This document shows, in pieces, positions 1-10,744 of a stretch of DNA of 64,000 nt. The stretch covers positions 87,279,680-87,343,679 of the forward strand of contig CM043962.1 of NCBI GenBank assembly GCA_014529385.2. Reading direction: 5' to 3'. A program made the translations under genes and the position numbers. Positions within the stretch are counted from its first letter, which is position 1, and each line of letters opens with the position of its first letter. This DNA is from Adiantum capillus-veneris. Lineage: Eukaryota; Streptophyta; Polypodiopsida; Polypodiales; Pteridaceae. Under the pieces are notes generated by a model. It saw only the letters and a program-made list of their open reading frames with translations, was not told the origin of the DNA and ran no database searches.

Positions 1-535
1 GTCACAGCATTGTCATGAGCATGTAACTGCGGCCCTTTCCTTTGGCCATCATGAGGTAGCTAAACCCTTTCTTACCCATCAGTAGCTATTTCTACCCATA
101 GAAGATTTTGTACACGTGAAAAACTTTCTAGGAGTGGCTTATGCACCAGTTTCACCAGACTCTTGAAAATTGCAAAACCAACAAAACAAGGGTGATGTAA
201 ATCCTCAGTAAAGAATAGGCAAAATTGTCTCATTTTTCATCTTCAATAAATATACAGAGTAAGAACGTGTGTTGACTTGACAGATTTCAGCTTTGCTACA
301 ACCAACCAGTGCATGTTGTATCAACAACTAAAGAATTGCATGGGCATTGGACTTTTTAATCCCATTATACTTATTGTAATTTGCAACTCTAGGAGCTATG
401 AGGCCAAGCATTTCAAACACATTGCTTGCTGCCTGCTAAAATCTTTCTTTGGGCTGCTCCAGGCCTGCTCTACGATCCATAGCCAAGTCTTTAATGTCCA
501 CAACAATGTTTTCCATCTCACTACCCCAAGGTGAA

Positions 536-705
536 ATGATAGCTTTTCTCAGCAATTGAAAGCATGACCTTTGTAAAAGAAACTAAATGATGCATAACTT
601 TGTAGAGAACTATAAGTGAAATAATAGCTTTTCTCAACAATTGAAAGCATGACCTTTGCAAAAGAAACTAAATGATGCATAACTTTGTAGAGAACTCTAA
701 CTCAC
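536..705. repeat. Tandem duplication, 85-bp period, two copies
   Basis: The segment beginning AGCTTTTCTCAGCAATTGAA at 541 recurs at 626 with only a few substitutions, including the shared GATGCATAACTTTGTAGAGAACT. There is no coding frame across it. Confidence 0.9.
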
Positions 706-2147
706 TTGACCATTAGCAGCAACTCTTCTATGACTACCTCAGCCTGCTTTAAGATTCCTGTCACAAAAAATGCGCACCTGTTCAATTGAGAGCTTTGAGC
801 ATGTGTTTCTAGCTGGACATGAAAGAGCTATAGAAAATCTCAAATAATCTACTACATGGACTATACGTGTATAGTCTAAGTTACTGCAACGAGCAATAAT
901 CAAAACTAAGTACTCGTGAGATTCAACATGACCAGCTTAGGTGCAACTTTAGAAATCTAGCATTGAACCATCACAAAGGTTGAAACTAGATGAATAGGTA
1001 CAGTTAGAAACTTTTCAAAGACACCACATAACTAGATATGGTCCATAAGGAAACAACTCATTAACACATTGTAAACAATCCTCCTAACAAGCTAGCACCC
1101 CTACAATGAGACAAATAACAAAAGCTGAATACTTGTGCTTTGGGGGACATCAAACTTCATACTCTGCATGTCTTCTAGAAAGGCAATCTCATTGGCAGTC
1201 CAAAATAGTATGAATCTTACCGAAGAGCCATGTAACCAATGATAATTAATAATGCATACCTGATTCTTGAGATCTCTGACTTTGCCGCTTTCCTTGTTTG
1301 AGTGAGTGGCACCAAGCTCTATGGAATCCAGCCTCTGTGCAAATTTCCAAGGTACTCACAGTCTCTGAATAAGACTCCTCATCTGGATTGATATACAAAC
1401 ATAAGGGTTTTGGCCTAGCCACCCGCAAGAAGGTAGGCAGAGTAAACTGCCTTGAATATCCCTGCATTTTGGTCGCAATGCGTATTTGCATTAGACCATT
1501 GTGGTCGCTGAGCTTCTTGCAACATTCACCCACATGGGCCATAAGGTTGGGGACCAGTATAATGAAACTGCACATGATCTGCCTGATCAGATGCAAAACA
1601 ATGTGTAGATTATGCATAAGGCCTAGCAGCACAACCATACACAATTGTGTCTTGTGTGTTGTTTATAGCCTGGTCTTCACCATCAGGATGACTATTTGGA
1701 TGTGAAATGAGTTTTTTAAATTGCTCCAATGGAGATCCCTTCCTAATAGGCAAACAGTAGACAGTTTGTTGAGGGCATTGGTGTCACATACCCTGTGCTT
1801 GATCTTCTGTGGGCTCATCTGCATTTTCATGAGCAGAATCTGCATTGAACCCTTGCATCATAGCTTTCCATTCTTCCTATGTGTACTTGTTTGCCTGACT
1901 AGGCAGTAAATTAGATGCTTGAACATTTTGGTTCTTTGTCTGCAGCATATCCTCTGCAGGCAGCTTCTGCATTGTCATAGCTTGTGCCAAATTCATAACT
2001 CCACACTCTTCCAAAAAGGCGCCCTGTTTGAGCTGCTGAGTGCAGATAAATGCCCACAGAATCTCTCATTAAGATCCCAAGGCAACAAAATTCTTTTTAG
2101 ACAAAGGACCCTTTGTTTTGAGCGATGGTGAACGGCGTTTTCCCTGC

Positions 2148-2255
2148 GTCTCTTCACACACCAACAGAGGGCCAACACGTGAAGACCTGGCCATCAGCCA
2201 AAATACCTGTCTCTCCACATACCAACAGAGGGCCAACACATGACTACCTGGCCCA
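2148..2255. repeat. Short tandem duplication, about 61-bp period
   Basis: ACCAACAGAGGGCCAACAC occurs at about 2160 and again at 2221, followed in both copies by a similar GACCTGGCC / TACCTGGCC stretch. Confidence 0.7.
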
Positions 2256-2822
2256 TATCTTGCAATCCTTTTCCTTCTGGAGCACCAATGTGGGTTGAGA
2301 GGCAGAAGATCCTTCAGTTTTCTACAAAAAGCTTGATACTACCTCAACACCATCAACATTCACAACATAGTAACCACGATATATACCCTGTTCTTTAAAA
2401 TGACGAGATTTTCGGGGTCCTCTTTCCAAAGACTTTGAAAAAAAATGACCTGTGGGAAGATTCTATAAAATCTCCCCTCCTCACCCTTAATGCATTCGCC
2501 ATCCTCCCTCCCCTCTGCTCTGCCCTGTTTCGGATTCTCCCCTTGCTCCTGTGCATGATGCTCTCCCCCTGAGTCCTGCTTTCCCTTACATACTGCCATG
2601 CTTCCCCTTCCATCATTGTGATCTGCACACAAAACTCGATGGCTCCCGCTGCCTACGACACGCTCTGTCCTGAATTGGTAAATGCAGACAACAAGCTACG
2701 GTGGATTCACCCTGGACAGCACAACGTGTCTTCCATAGACACCTTCCCCACACGCCACCAGCAAGCTGTGTGCACTATAGATGGCTTCAAGCTTGGTTCC
2801 CTTCTGCATCCTGTACCAATTC

Positions 2823-2847
2823 GAGAGAGAGAGAGAGAGAGAGAGAG
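2823..2847. repeat. (GA)n microsatellite
   Basis: About 12 GA units are seen. On the minus strand this is a TC-rich patch of the sort found in plant leaders, but no gene can be attached to it. Confidence 0.9.
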
Positions 2848-2849
2848 AC

Positions 2850-3450
2850 ACGGCAAATCGCCTCAGGACTAACACGTGGTCTTCAATGAAGGACCCATCG
2901 TGGGATCCACGGAGAGCAGCTACGCGCTCAAAACACCAGGTAGGAAACGGAAGTGCAGACATACAACTGGTACATACGTTATTATATTCATTTCTACATA
3001 GGAATCTATGTAGAGTCTCATCGCTCCCCTTCCTAGGACCTCACCTTGTAAAAGGGTCAGAACGAGCATCAAACCCATACCCGGAAGCATGCATGAGCAA
3101 AGCGTTTCATCCACTTGTCTAGCCAAGAGCGCCAGCAGGTCGAGCCGTAAGTTTGTCAATACATTTAACAGTAAAAAATATATAACAAACTATGCTTTTG
3201 CCCGACAGCCTGTTCTCCTGCTGCGACCCTGCCTCAGCCTCCTGCAGCTTCGTCCCTACCTCACCCTCTTGCAATGTATTTGCCTCCGCCTCCTGTTCCT
3301 TCTTTCCCCTCCCTCTTCTTCTTCTCCTTTTTTGTTCCGATGCAGTATCGTCACTGATTCGCTTCTTTCTTTCTTTTTTTGAAATCGTTGTCACATACTC
3401 CGTGGAAGTTTAGGTTATATAGATTATTTCTTGTCTTGTGGACACCGAAA
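2850..3450. other. Unassigned stretch
   Basis: Open frames exist on both strands but are short and low in complexity. A C/T-rich stretch runs from 3205 to 3345. No motif or splice structure supports a gene. Confidence 0.3.
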
Positions 3451-3458
3451 TGCACCTG

Positions 3459-3785
3459 CATAAGTGGTTAGCTCACCATATTGTCGAGGTCAAGGTGGTG
3501 TGCTTGTACCGTCAAAAGGGCATTGATTTGCGTTTGTTGTTGGACGTCCATCTCCCTCGAGATTCGCATCTGCCACGCTCGTCGTTGATCCCATGACGCG
3601 CGGTCTTCATTAAAGACCCCGTATTCTTTAGTCACGTGGGGCGAATCAGGAGGGGATCGACGATTGGAACCGCGATCGTCGTTGGATGCAAATTTGGGGA
3701 ATCACGTATATTCGGGCCGTGCCAGTAGACTTGAACCCACAACCTTCGCCGTCGTACCCATGTGACCTAACCACTTTGCATGCGT
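3459..3785 (-). mobile_element. Candidate tRNA-derived SINE
   Basis: On the minus strand, from 3780, there is an A-box-like AAAGTGGTTAGGTCA, then about 25 bp later a B-box-like GGGTTCAAGTC (plus 3729-3740). The spacing suits a tRNA head. The following body, near 3700-3670, shares the ATCCAACG...GATCG pattern seen in the candidate at 30453. A second GTGGTTAGCTCACC stretch on the plus strand at 3463-3477 mirrors the head, so the unit is also flanked by inverted A-box-like sequences. There is no clear target duplication. A TIR-type element is an alternative. Confidence 0.4.
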
Positions 3786-4100
3786 GTCTTTTTTATTTTT
3801 TGTAAATTTGAGTTTAGTTTTGGTAATTCCGGAGATTTTGTAAATTCGGGCCGCCATATCAACGGTCCACTATCCACCCACGCGCTGAAAGTTACCCCCA
3901 CCATAGATTCCCTCCCCTCATGCTTGTGTCATATAGAGACGAGGACATATCTCCCTCCTCTCACACTTGAACGGAGTGTATCTTTTTATATTCTTAATTA
4001 TTTTTGAATAAAATCCAACCGATAACCCCTACTGGGATACTGGGAGCTTGAATTAAAGTTCATTACTTCAAAGATGCTTCGAATCTCTCTATGAACGCAT

Positions 4101-4103
<3 letters not shown>

Positions 4104-4141
<38 letters not shown>

Positions 4142-4208
4142 CCTGCCACATGAGAATGTGTGAGAGTTAGAGTCCGTGCGACCACTGTTGCATAAAACCC
4201 TACCGCAT

Positions 4209-4286
<78 letters not shown>
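4104..4286. repeat. Compound (GA)n / (GT)n / (GA)n microsatellites
   Basis: (GA) runs at about 4104-4138, (GT) of about 29 units at 4210-4268, then (GA) again to 4286, followed by a few CA units. Apparent peptides of alternating Ser-Leu or Thr-His across these tracts are artefacts of the repeat. Confidence 0.95.
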
Positions 4287-4379
4287 CACACACACAGAGA
4301 GATCCTAGGCGTCCACTCCCTCATGCAGCCTGCATGCAGCAGAGAGAGCCTCAGAGAAGGAAGGAAGGAGAGAGAGATA

Positions 4380-5165
4380 GATAGATAGAATTATCGTCCA
4401 CGGAGGTTAGATATGACCCATGGGACCAAAAACAAAACATTACAACCACTTCTTCCAAGTGAGGGCAATCAATACATATCATTTAGGGATTTAGGGTCCA
4501 TCAAAAGAAAAAGAAAAGCCTAAGGGGGGTCCTATGGGGCAAGGGCTGGTTTAGGAGTTCGAAACTCCTGGATGATGGCCTTCCCTCCGTGGTATATTGC
4601 CCACTTGCCTTTGGCTCGTGCTTCATGCACTTTTTTCAGCTCTTCACCTTTTTGTGCTTGACTTGTGTCGGGGTGAGTTCTTCGGCGATCCAAAACTCAG
4701 TGTCTCTAAGGAGACGCGATTGCTAGAGTAATCAAAGCCGTTTCTCCTTGTCTTTGAACTCAAGAATGGCATGTCCACTAGGTGTGCGCTTGGTGTTGAA
4801 CTTGTTGATGATACATTCTACCGCATCGTAGTCAACATGGATCAATTTAAGAGTTTCGTTGAAGAGGTCGATTAATTTGCAAAAGTCTTGTTGGCACTCA
4901 TCCCATGCTTGGGACAGCCCATTAATGCGAAGCTTGAGGGCATTCTCTTCTTGGAGTTGACGTTCTCGCAGTTCTGTCTTCACACAAGTTTCCACTTTGG
5001 CGAGTACGATCGTGTGAACTTGAGTGACCTTTTCTTCGACTTCCTTCACTTTGTCTGTTGTGAGGCCGATCATGGAGTCAAATCGTGCCTCGAGCGTGCT
5101 AGGTCGCGGTTTTCTTCCATGACCATGTCGAGAGAGAAAGAGAGAACCACATGCTTGACTCAATG
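4380..5165 (-). mobile_element. Coiled-coil-coding repeat, copy 1
   Basis: On the minus strand an open frame of about 140 codons (5163-4732) encodes a charged, heptad-like protein (stretches such as KVKEVEEKV and RERQLQEEN). Downstream sequence, 4680-4390, is clearly homologous to 29530-29207; shared pieces include CATATGACCCATGG or its close variant, CCTAAGGGGGGTC and GGAGTT.GAAACTCCT. On the minus strand both copies end in an ACGATAAT motif followed at once by a TC-rich simple repeat (here (TCTA)n then TC). This looks like a dispersed element with a simple-repeat 3' tail. The protein is not one I recognise; a gag or ORF1-type coiled coil is a guess. Confidence 0.5.
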
Positions 5166-5630
5166 TTCAAAGTTTCACTAAAAACAACCTCCCTAAAGAG
5201 TCTCAGTAAATTCTCTTTTAATATGTATTTTCAAAAATTGTTGACACATAATGCAACAAATACAAATCCATGAAGTTTAATGAAGATATTTTCTTTGATT
5301 TCTTTGCGCTCCATTTTGGCAAATGAAAAGAAAAATTAGAGAGAAAAATTTGTCTCGTTTGGATCCTCCATGCTACGATAATCGTCTTAATTTTCAAATT
5401 GGGCCAAGGAAACAAGTTCCTTGAGAAGATCAGACATTCGTTTAAGCTTAGGCTGTTTTGGGCAATAATTCACATGCCATTAGGAAAAATATGAACCCTT
5501 TAGGAGCCCTTTGAGATTAAGGTTAATTAGAGGCCAACCAATGAGAAGAGGGTGGTGAACACACTCTATGCCATCAAAAGTGTAGGGGGACAAAGTAGTC
5601 TTACACTTCTTAATGGGCTCTTACCTAGTG
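5165..5630. other. Unassigned stretch
   Basis: AT-rich sequence with no coding motif or recognised repeat. Confidence 0.3.
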
Positions 5631-5633
5631 AGA

Positions 5634-5651
5634 GGGGGGGGGGGGGGGGGG
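5634..5651 (+). repeat. Poly-G tract, 18 bases
   Basis: Uninterrupted G run on the plus strand. Confidence 0.95.
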
Positions 5652-6230
5652 AGTGGGCCATATGGAACCTCTAACTTTCCTCCTTTTTTATCCGGTTTTT
5701 AAAAAATCCCAAAATTTTGAAATTTTCCAAAATTTTCAAAACTCAAATCTTATCTTCTTAAAACCCTCCTAAATCTATTTTATGGTCAAAAAAATATTTT
5801 TTGACCTCAAAAGGTCAAAACGTGCACATAAAAACCCCAAAATTCAAAATTTTAAAAAAACTTTTGAAAACTATTTTTTTACTATCAAGAACCCCCCAAA
5901 AGTAGTCCTTAGGCAAAAAGTGATTTTCTCTCTCTAGAACCCCTTTTCCAACCCCTCCTTGGTTGCAACCATCACACTCATCCTATACTCCAACACTCTC
6001 TCTCTCCACCATCTACATTGCTGCAACAAGGAAGCTCCTCTCTTCTCCCCTATCACCTTCCATTGCCACACCAAGCAAGGGTTATTCACCTTCTCCTCCC
6101 ATTGCCACACCAAGCAAGGGTTAACCACCTTCTCCTATCACTTTATCCCACCTACATTGTAGCAACAAGCAAGGTCTTGCTTCTCCTCCTAATTTTATTT
6201 GCTCAACCATAGCCAACTCTACTTCGCAAA
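5652..6230. other. AT-rich leader with short tandem repeats
   Basis: Sequence at 5690-5900 is very AT-rich with A and T homopolymers. At 6060-6130 a unit containing ATTGCCACACCAAGCAAGGG occurs twice, about 41 bp apart. The stretch leads into the remnant that starts near 6232; a real start codon could not be fixed. Confidence 0.4.
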
Positions 6231-6231
6231 G

Positions 6232-7469
6232 GCGGCCAAAGGATGAGGTCACAGCACTTACATGCCACAACACTAGAGGTATAGATGATGAGTGGGTGCA
6301 ACAAGAGTTCACCAAAGGTGCTTGGGTATACATGCAACCATCTGCTATTGGCCCTCATCGTGTGCGGAATCATGCAAACTTGGATCATCATTGGAAAGGA
6401 AAGATCCTTGGCTTCAAGAACTGCAAAGACAAGGGGACCGTAGCCATTGTGCAACATGTTTTCTCAATGTCAAGCATCCAATTGCAACAACCACCTCGAT
6501 TTCCAACACATTGTAAGTACATGTTTTGAGAATACAAAGCTAAGTGTGAAATCACAGTGTAATGTTATTATGGATTCATACTTAAGATTTGTCATACATT
6601 TATAGTCATATTTCCATCCACGTTGGTGGAGGAGCAGCCGCTACATAGTCTCTCCGGCACATTCAATGTTATAGATGCGGATATTGGAGCAACAATGTTC
6701 GCACATCTTTGCCCAACCAAACTGGTTCAAAGAAGGATTTTCGTCTATTCTCACTCCTATATTGTGCCTACTTCTACACAAGAGTTTGGAACGCTTGAAC
6801 CCATCAAAGTAACTTCCTTATTAAGTATGGAGTGGCCGGTGCCAGATTTGTGGTCGGTAGCATCTTTCAAGCAAAAGATGATAATAGATGTCCAAAACTC
6901 TTTGAAATACTCTAAAGCTTCTAAGTCTGTGGGCTTGAGTTGGTGTTTGCCTATTCATTGTTTGTGCACATTTTTAAAGAGTTTGGATTTGTGGAGACTA
7001 GCACAAAGCTTGTATGTAAAGATGTGCATTATGAGGATTTAGGAAGGCTTTTAGAAGAGGACCGGGGTTTTGTGGAGGGCAAGTACAATGGGGACCAATA
7101 CCGTTGTAAGGTTAGAGCTTCAGGCATTGGAATGTGCTATTTGAAATCCCGCACCTCCTTGTACATACAATTTCCCTATATCGTTGGATGTGCAAGCTTG
7201 GAGTGTGGACTCCCTTACAGAGTGTAGACGACGCTATTGCAAGATTTGACATTACAGTGAAGATGCCCAACGATGCTTTCGAGGCAGTCCAAGTGAACAA
7301 GCATTGGACTCTCAATAATGTGCGAGAATATTTGGTTATTATGGGTTTTGAGGCCCTTCAACAAGCACAATTTTGTTTACAAGGTCACAAGGTGAGAATC
7401 CTTCCACCACATTTTCAATACATCATAGTTTGTCGATCATTGGATGCTTATTGTAATGAATGTCCGTAG
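6232..7469 (+). pseudogene. Unknown two-exon gene remnant U1
   Basis: Function not recognised. The coding trace begins in a frame open from about 6210 and runs to 6512, where a good donor (ATT|GTAAGT) occurs; the acceptor TTTATAG is at 6605. Joining at these points keeps the frame (phase 1) into a 3' exon that is open for about 115 codons. The frame then changes near 6930 and again near 7130, so at least two frameshifts are needed to reach the end at 7469. The final segment looks helical, with several Phe, Gln and His residues. Composition is that of a soluble globular protein with no membrane segment. It lies upstream of U2 on the same strand, and both converge on the H3-like and transposase-like genes. 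A decayed accessory gene of a mobile unit is my inference; a host gene is possible. Confidence 0.45.
6513..6605 (+). other. Predicted intron of U1 (93 bp)
   Basis: GTAAGT donor at 6513 and TTTATAG acceptor ending at 6605. Removal joins two open frames in phase. Confidence 0.6.
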
Positions 7470-7702
7470 ATTGGGAAGAGAATGGAAGACAAATTGAAGG
7501 TCGAGGAGGATTGGGGGATGGATGGAACTATGCTATCGCTCTTATAACTTTGTAACTCTTGCAATTTTGAAAACAATCCCCAATGTAATCAACATGATTT
7601 GCTTCGGCAAATCATGTCTTTGAATATAATTTTTCGCATTGAGATGAGAGATCATTTTTTGGTGAAAGTGCCTTTTTTTAATGTCTTTAAAAAAGGGACC
7701 AT

Positions 7703-7710
7703 TATAAAAG
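7703..7710 (+). promoter_or_regulatory. TATA box of U2
   Basis: TATAAAAG lies 82 bp upstream of the ATG at 7792, a typical plant TATA-to-start distance with a leader of about 50 bases. Confidence 0.6.
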
Positions 7711-7791
7711 GGGGGGCGCATAACTCATTCACTATTTTCACTTTTGCAACTCTTGAGCTCCTCCACTCTCTATGTACACCCCAGGCTAGAC

Positions 7792-9371
7792 ATGGATGCT
7801 TCCACAACCTCTGCATCTGTACCCACATCCACCCCTTTGTCACGCTTCATCCTCTTCCTCGAGGACACCAAATACAAAGGGAAGTTGGACCTCCACACCT
7901 TTTTTACACGTCTCCCTGACCTTGACGCCACAATTGCCCTTTACATGGATGCATTTGCCGAGATTTTTGCGTTCACAGAGGAGCACATCATAAAATATTC
8001 TGTATCTATCTCCCCACATGCAGGGTACTGGGTGCCTTGCGATCTTTTGCGCTACATACACAAAGGTGATTGCCCATTCTCCAAGCGGTTGCGACGATTC
8101 CAAGAAATTGCCACCGACGCATGCCATTTCTTGGACAAGCAAGCCCCAGGGGTGTCAGCACTCAAGAAGCGCAAGTTGGGGGTGGAGTACCTTTCTCGGC
8201 TAGCAACATTTATCTTCTTGGTGAGCGAGGAACCTGATTTGGAGGAGCTCCGCTTACCACACCTTCAGGTTGGGTCCTTTATCAAGGACACCAAGGAGCA
8301 GGAGGTTATCCCCATGAGCCTTGCAGCGGAAGGAAAGACACTTCGGCTCGAGTACCCCAGGGGGCTCGAGGAATGGTTGAGAAATCCATCGTTGTGGCTG
8401 GCCCTAGTGACACTCCAGTGCCACTACCATTGACGGATGTGGCTATCCCAGAGGTAGAAATCAGCCACTTCTCCTCAGTGGTAGTGGATGGGGAGGAGTA
8501 TGTGTTTATGCATGATTTGGAGAAAGAATTTGGCATGCGCATGGATGAATTCTTGAGCGTGCTATGTAACATCACCAAAAGTCCCTTAGACAATACGCCA
8601 TATGCCCTAAAAAGCAAGCTCTTGCCACTTGGGGACTCTGCTGTTGACACTATTGCAGTTATATGTACGGGAGGTCCTGGCAGAGCAGAGCAGTTGCACG
8701 TGGTTGAGGAAGAATTCCAAGCCACGCAAGCCAAGGTTGAGGCCGCTAGGATTCCTATGCCATTATGCAACCTCCCATCTGATGATCCAAAGCTCGTAGC
8801 TGCAGTGCATGGGAGCATTGACTTGGATGCAAAGGGCAATAGGGAGGAGGACGACAAGGAGCAGGAGGTAAACTCTATCCTAATTTTCATGTTATTATTT
8901 TATCCTTCATTGTCTTTTTTCTCAACCTTCATTCGTTTATGACAGGACGTCGTGGAGGTTGATGATTTTGCTACAAGGATGGGTGGCAAGCGGACGGGCT
9001 TTGGACCTGAGGCTTCCCTTGCGCATTACCTAGGACAACTCCTCCCTGGCGATGTGGCCATTATCCATAATGAATTTACTCCCCAAGCCCATTTTATGAC
9101 TCGGTCGTTGAACGCTTTGAGCAAGTTTTTGTGTTTCAGCACCATTGCTCAAACTGCGCATCTTGTGTTCCTAGTGCGTAGATCCCTTGTATGCACAGCG
9201 TTTGGCACTGGCTTCCGTGGTAAAGTGCTTGCCCACATAGGTTTTTATGCTTCCATTGGCTCAACTGACCCAAAGGCCATAGCGCAGTCCCTCTTGACTG
9301 GGGAGTTGCCTTACGCGCAAGATAGGCGCCAAGAAATGGTCAAGAAAATTATGAACTCCACAAATACATGA
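7792..9371 (+). pseudogene. Unknown gene U2 with promoter, intron and poly(A) signal
   Basis: Function not recognised. The ATG at 7792 starts a Ser/Thr-rich N-terminus, then a mixed helical domain of about 200 residues. This frame stops at 8431. An overlapping frame from before 8373 continues with similar codon use (start of the segment MVEKSIVVAG), so a frameshift near 8340-8390 probably split one gene. The second part contains an acidic linker (REEDDKEQE) ending at a donor, GAG|GTAAAC, at 8868. The acceptor GACAG ends at 8945 and the frame is kept. The last exon runs to 9371. A TATA box (7703) and an AATAAA (9395) frame it. Total length would be about 500 residues. No membrane segment or known motif is visible. 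It may be an accessory gene of the 5.6-15 kb cluster. Confidence 0.55.
8868..8945 (+). other. Predicted intron of U2 (78 bp)
   Basis: Donor GTAAAC and acceptor TTTATGACAG after a T-rich stretch. The intron body is T-rich and exon frames join cleanly at codon boundaries. Confidence 0.75.
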
Positions 9372-9394
9372 TGTAAACTCACCTTTTTGGAAGT

Positions 9395-9400
9395 AATAAA
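9395..9400 (+). terminator. Poly(A) signal of U2
   Basis: AATAAA lies 24 bp after the predicted stop codon of U2. Confidence 0.5.
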
Positions 9401-9571
9401 AAATATTCTGAAATGTCTCTCTATCTTGTACATTCTTCTAAATGTGATTTGTCAATCTTGAAAACTGTTGTAATTGGTGATATGTTTCAACAAGCTGTGT
9501 CTTTTTTGCTTGAAGTAACAACACAATCGAAGTTGGATGCACATGATATTGGGGAAAGTACAAAACACATT

Positions 9572-10712
9572 TAAGTGAGAAGAAGTGGTTTCTCTAAAGT
9601 AATGATGCAAAACCAATTACTTTCAGTTAATTTATGTTTTTTAAGTATCCTGGGGGGGTAGAGAAGCCTACCAGATGCCAAAAAAAGGGTGGCCACAAGG
9701 GCGCGCAAATGGCCCATCCATAAGTTAGATGCCAAAAAAAGGGTGGCCCATTTGCGCACCCTTGTGGCCACCCTTTTTTTGGTATCTGGTAGGCTTCTCT
9801 ACCCCCCAGGATACTTAAAAAACATAAATTAACTGAAAGCAATTGGTTTTGCATCATTACTTTAGATGGAGCCTTGTGGCTACCCTTTTTTGGCATATGG
9901 AGCATATGTTTGCACTCAAGGACACTAGAAAAGATGAAATCAACTCTGAATTTAAGTTTTCAAGCACACTATCACTTGCTTTAGCTCTACGTAATAGACC
10001 CCTGCACCAAAAGGCCCAATTACATTGGACATTTGAAAAATCTAAATTAATGTTGTATAGACACTTGGTTTCACAATATGTTAACTTTTTCGATATCCTA
10101 TGGGGTAGTCAAAGCTTGAAATTGCCAAAAAAAGGGTGGCCACAAGGCTCCATCTAAAGTAATGATGCAAAACCAATTGCTTTCAGTAAATGTATGTTTT
10201 TTAAGTATCCTGAGGGGTAGAGAATCCTACCAGGTGCCAAAAAAAGGGTGGCCACAAGGGGCCGCAAATGGCCCATCCATAACTAATGGATGGGCCATTT
10301 GCGGCCCCTTGTGGCCACCCTTTTTTTGGCACCTGGTAGGATTCTCTACCCCCCAGGATACCACCCTTTTTTTGGCACCTGGTAGGATTCTCTACCCCCC
10401 AGGATAACTGATGGATGGGCCATTTGCGCCCCCCTTGTGGCCACCCTTTTTTTGGCACCTGGTAGGTTTCTCTACCCCCCAGGATACTTAAAAAACATAG
10501 ATTAACTGAAAGCAATTCATTACTTTAGAGAAACCACTTCTTTTCACTACCTAATACATCCCTGCACCAAAAGGCCCAATTACATTGGACATTTGAAAAC
10601 CTAATTTAATGTTGCATAGACACCTGGTTTCACAATATGTTAACTTTTTTGACATCCAATGGGTAAATAGAACTTGAAATTGCAAAAAAAAGGGTGGCCA
10701 CAAGGGCCACAC
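9572..10712. repeat. Nested foldback (palindrome) complex
   Basis: Two large inverted repeats lie side by side. The first has arms at about 9590-9716 and 9744-9875. The second has arms at about 10150-10285 and 10287-10530, with part of its right arm duplicated at 10360-10405. A core containing GCCAAAAAAAGGGTGGCCAC, or its complement, occurs about ten times. The outer ends GAAGTGGTTTCTCTAAAGTAATG (9581) and CATTACTTTAGAGAAACCACTTC (10520) are mutual reverse complements. A unique piece at 9981-10145 is directly repeated at 10552-10712. The complex sits between the 3' ends of U2 and the H3-like gene. It resembles a foldback element that inserted or rearranged more than once. Confidence 0.9.
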
Positions 10713-10744
10713 ATGGATAATAGACACAACTGTTGATCATTTTG

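Larger units (their letters stand above)
1..2630. other. Unassigned region with weak minus-strand coding traces
   Basis: No recognisable gene is seen. The minus strand between about 2178 and 1246 has several short open stretches, the longest about 130 codons at 1644-1246, but stops and frame changes interrupt them and none contains a motif I recognise. The stretch 2460-2600 is C/T-rich on the plus strand and could be leader or promoter-like sequence. It could be a decayed gene or retroelement; the sequence does not decide. Confidence 0.3.

Noticed and set aside
1246-1644. A 132-codon minus-strand frame as a real exon
   Set aside because: No motif, and neighbouring frames are stop-ridden; left as an unassigned trace.
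4063-4388. Open frames rich in Ser-Leu, Thr-His or Cys-Val over the GA/GT tracts
   Set aside because: They are translations of simple repeats with no other coding sign. The same applies at 30637-31144, 44853-45038, 46795-47127 and 48658-48990.
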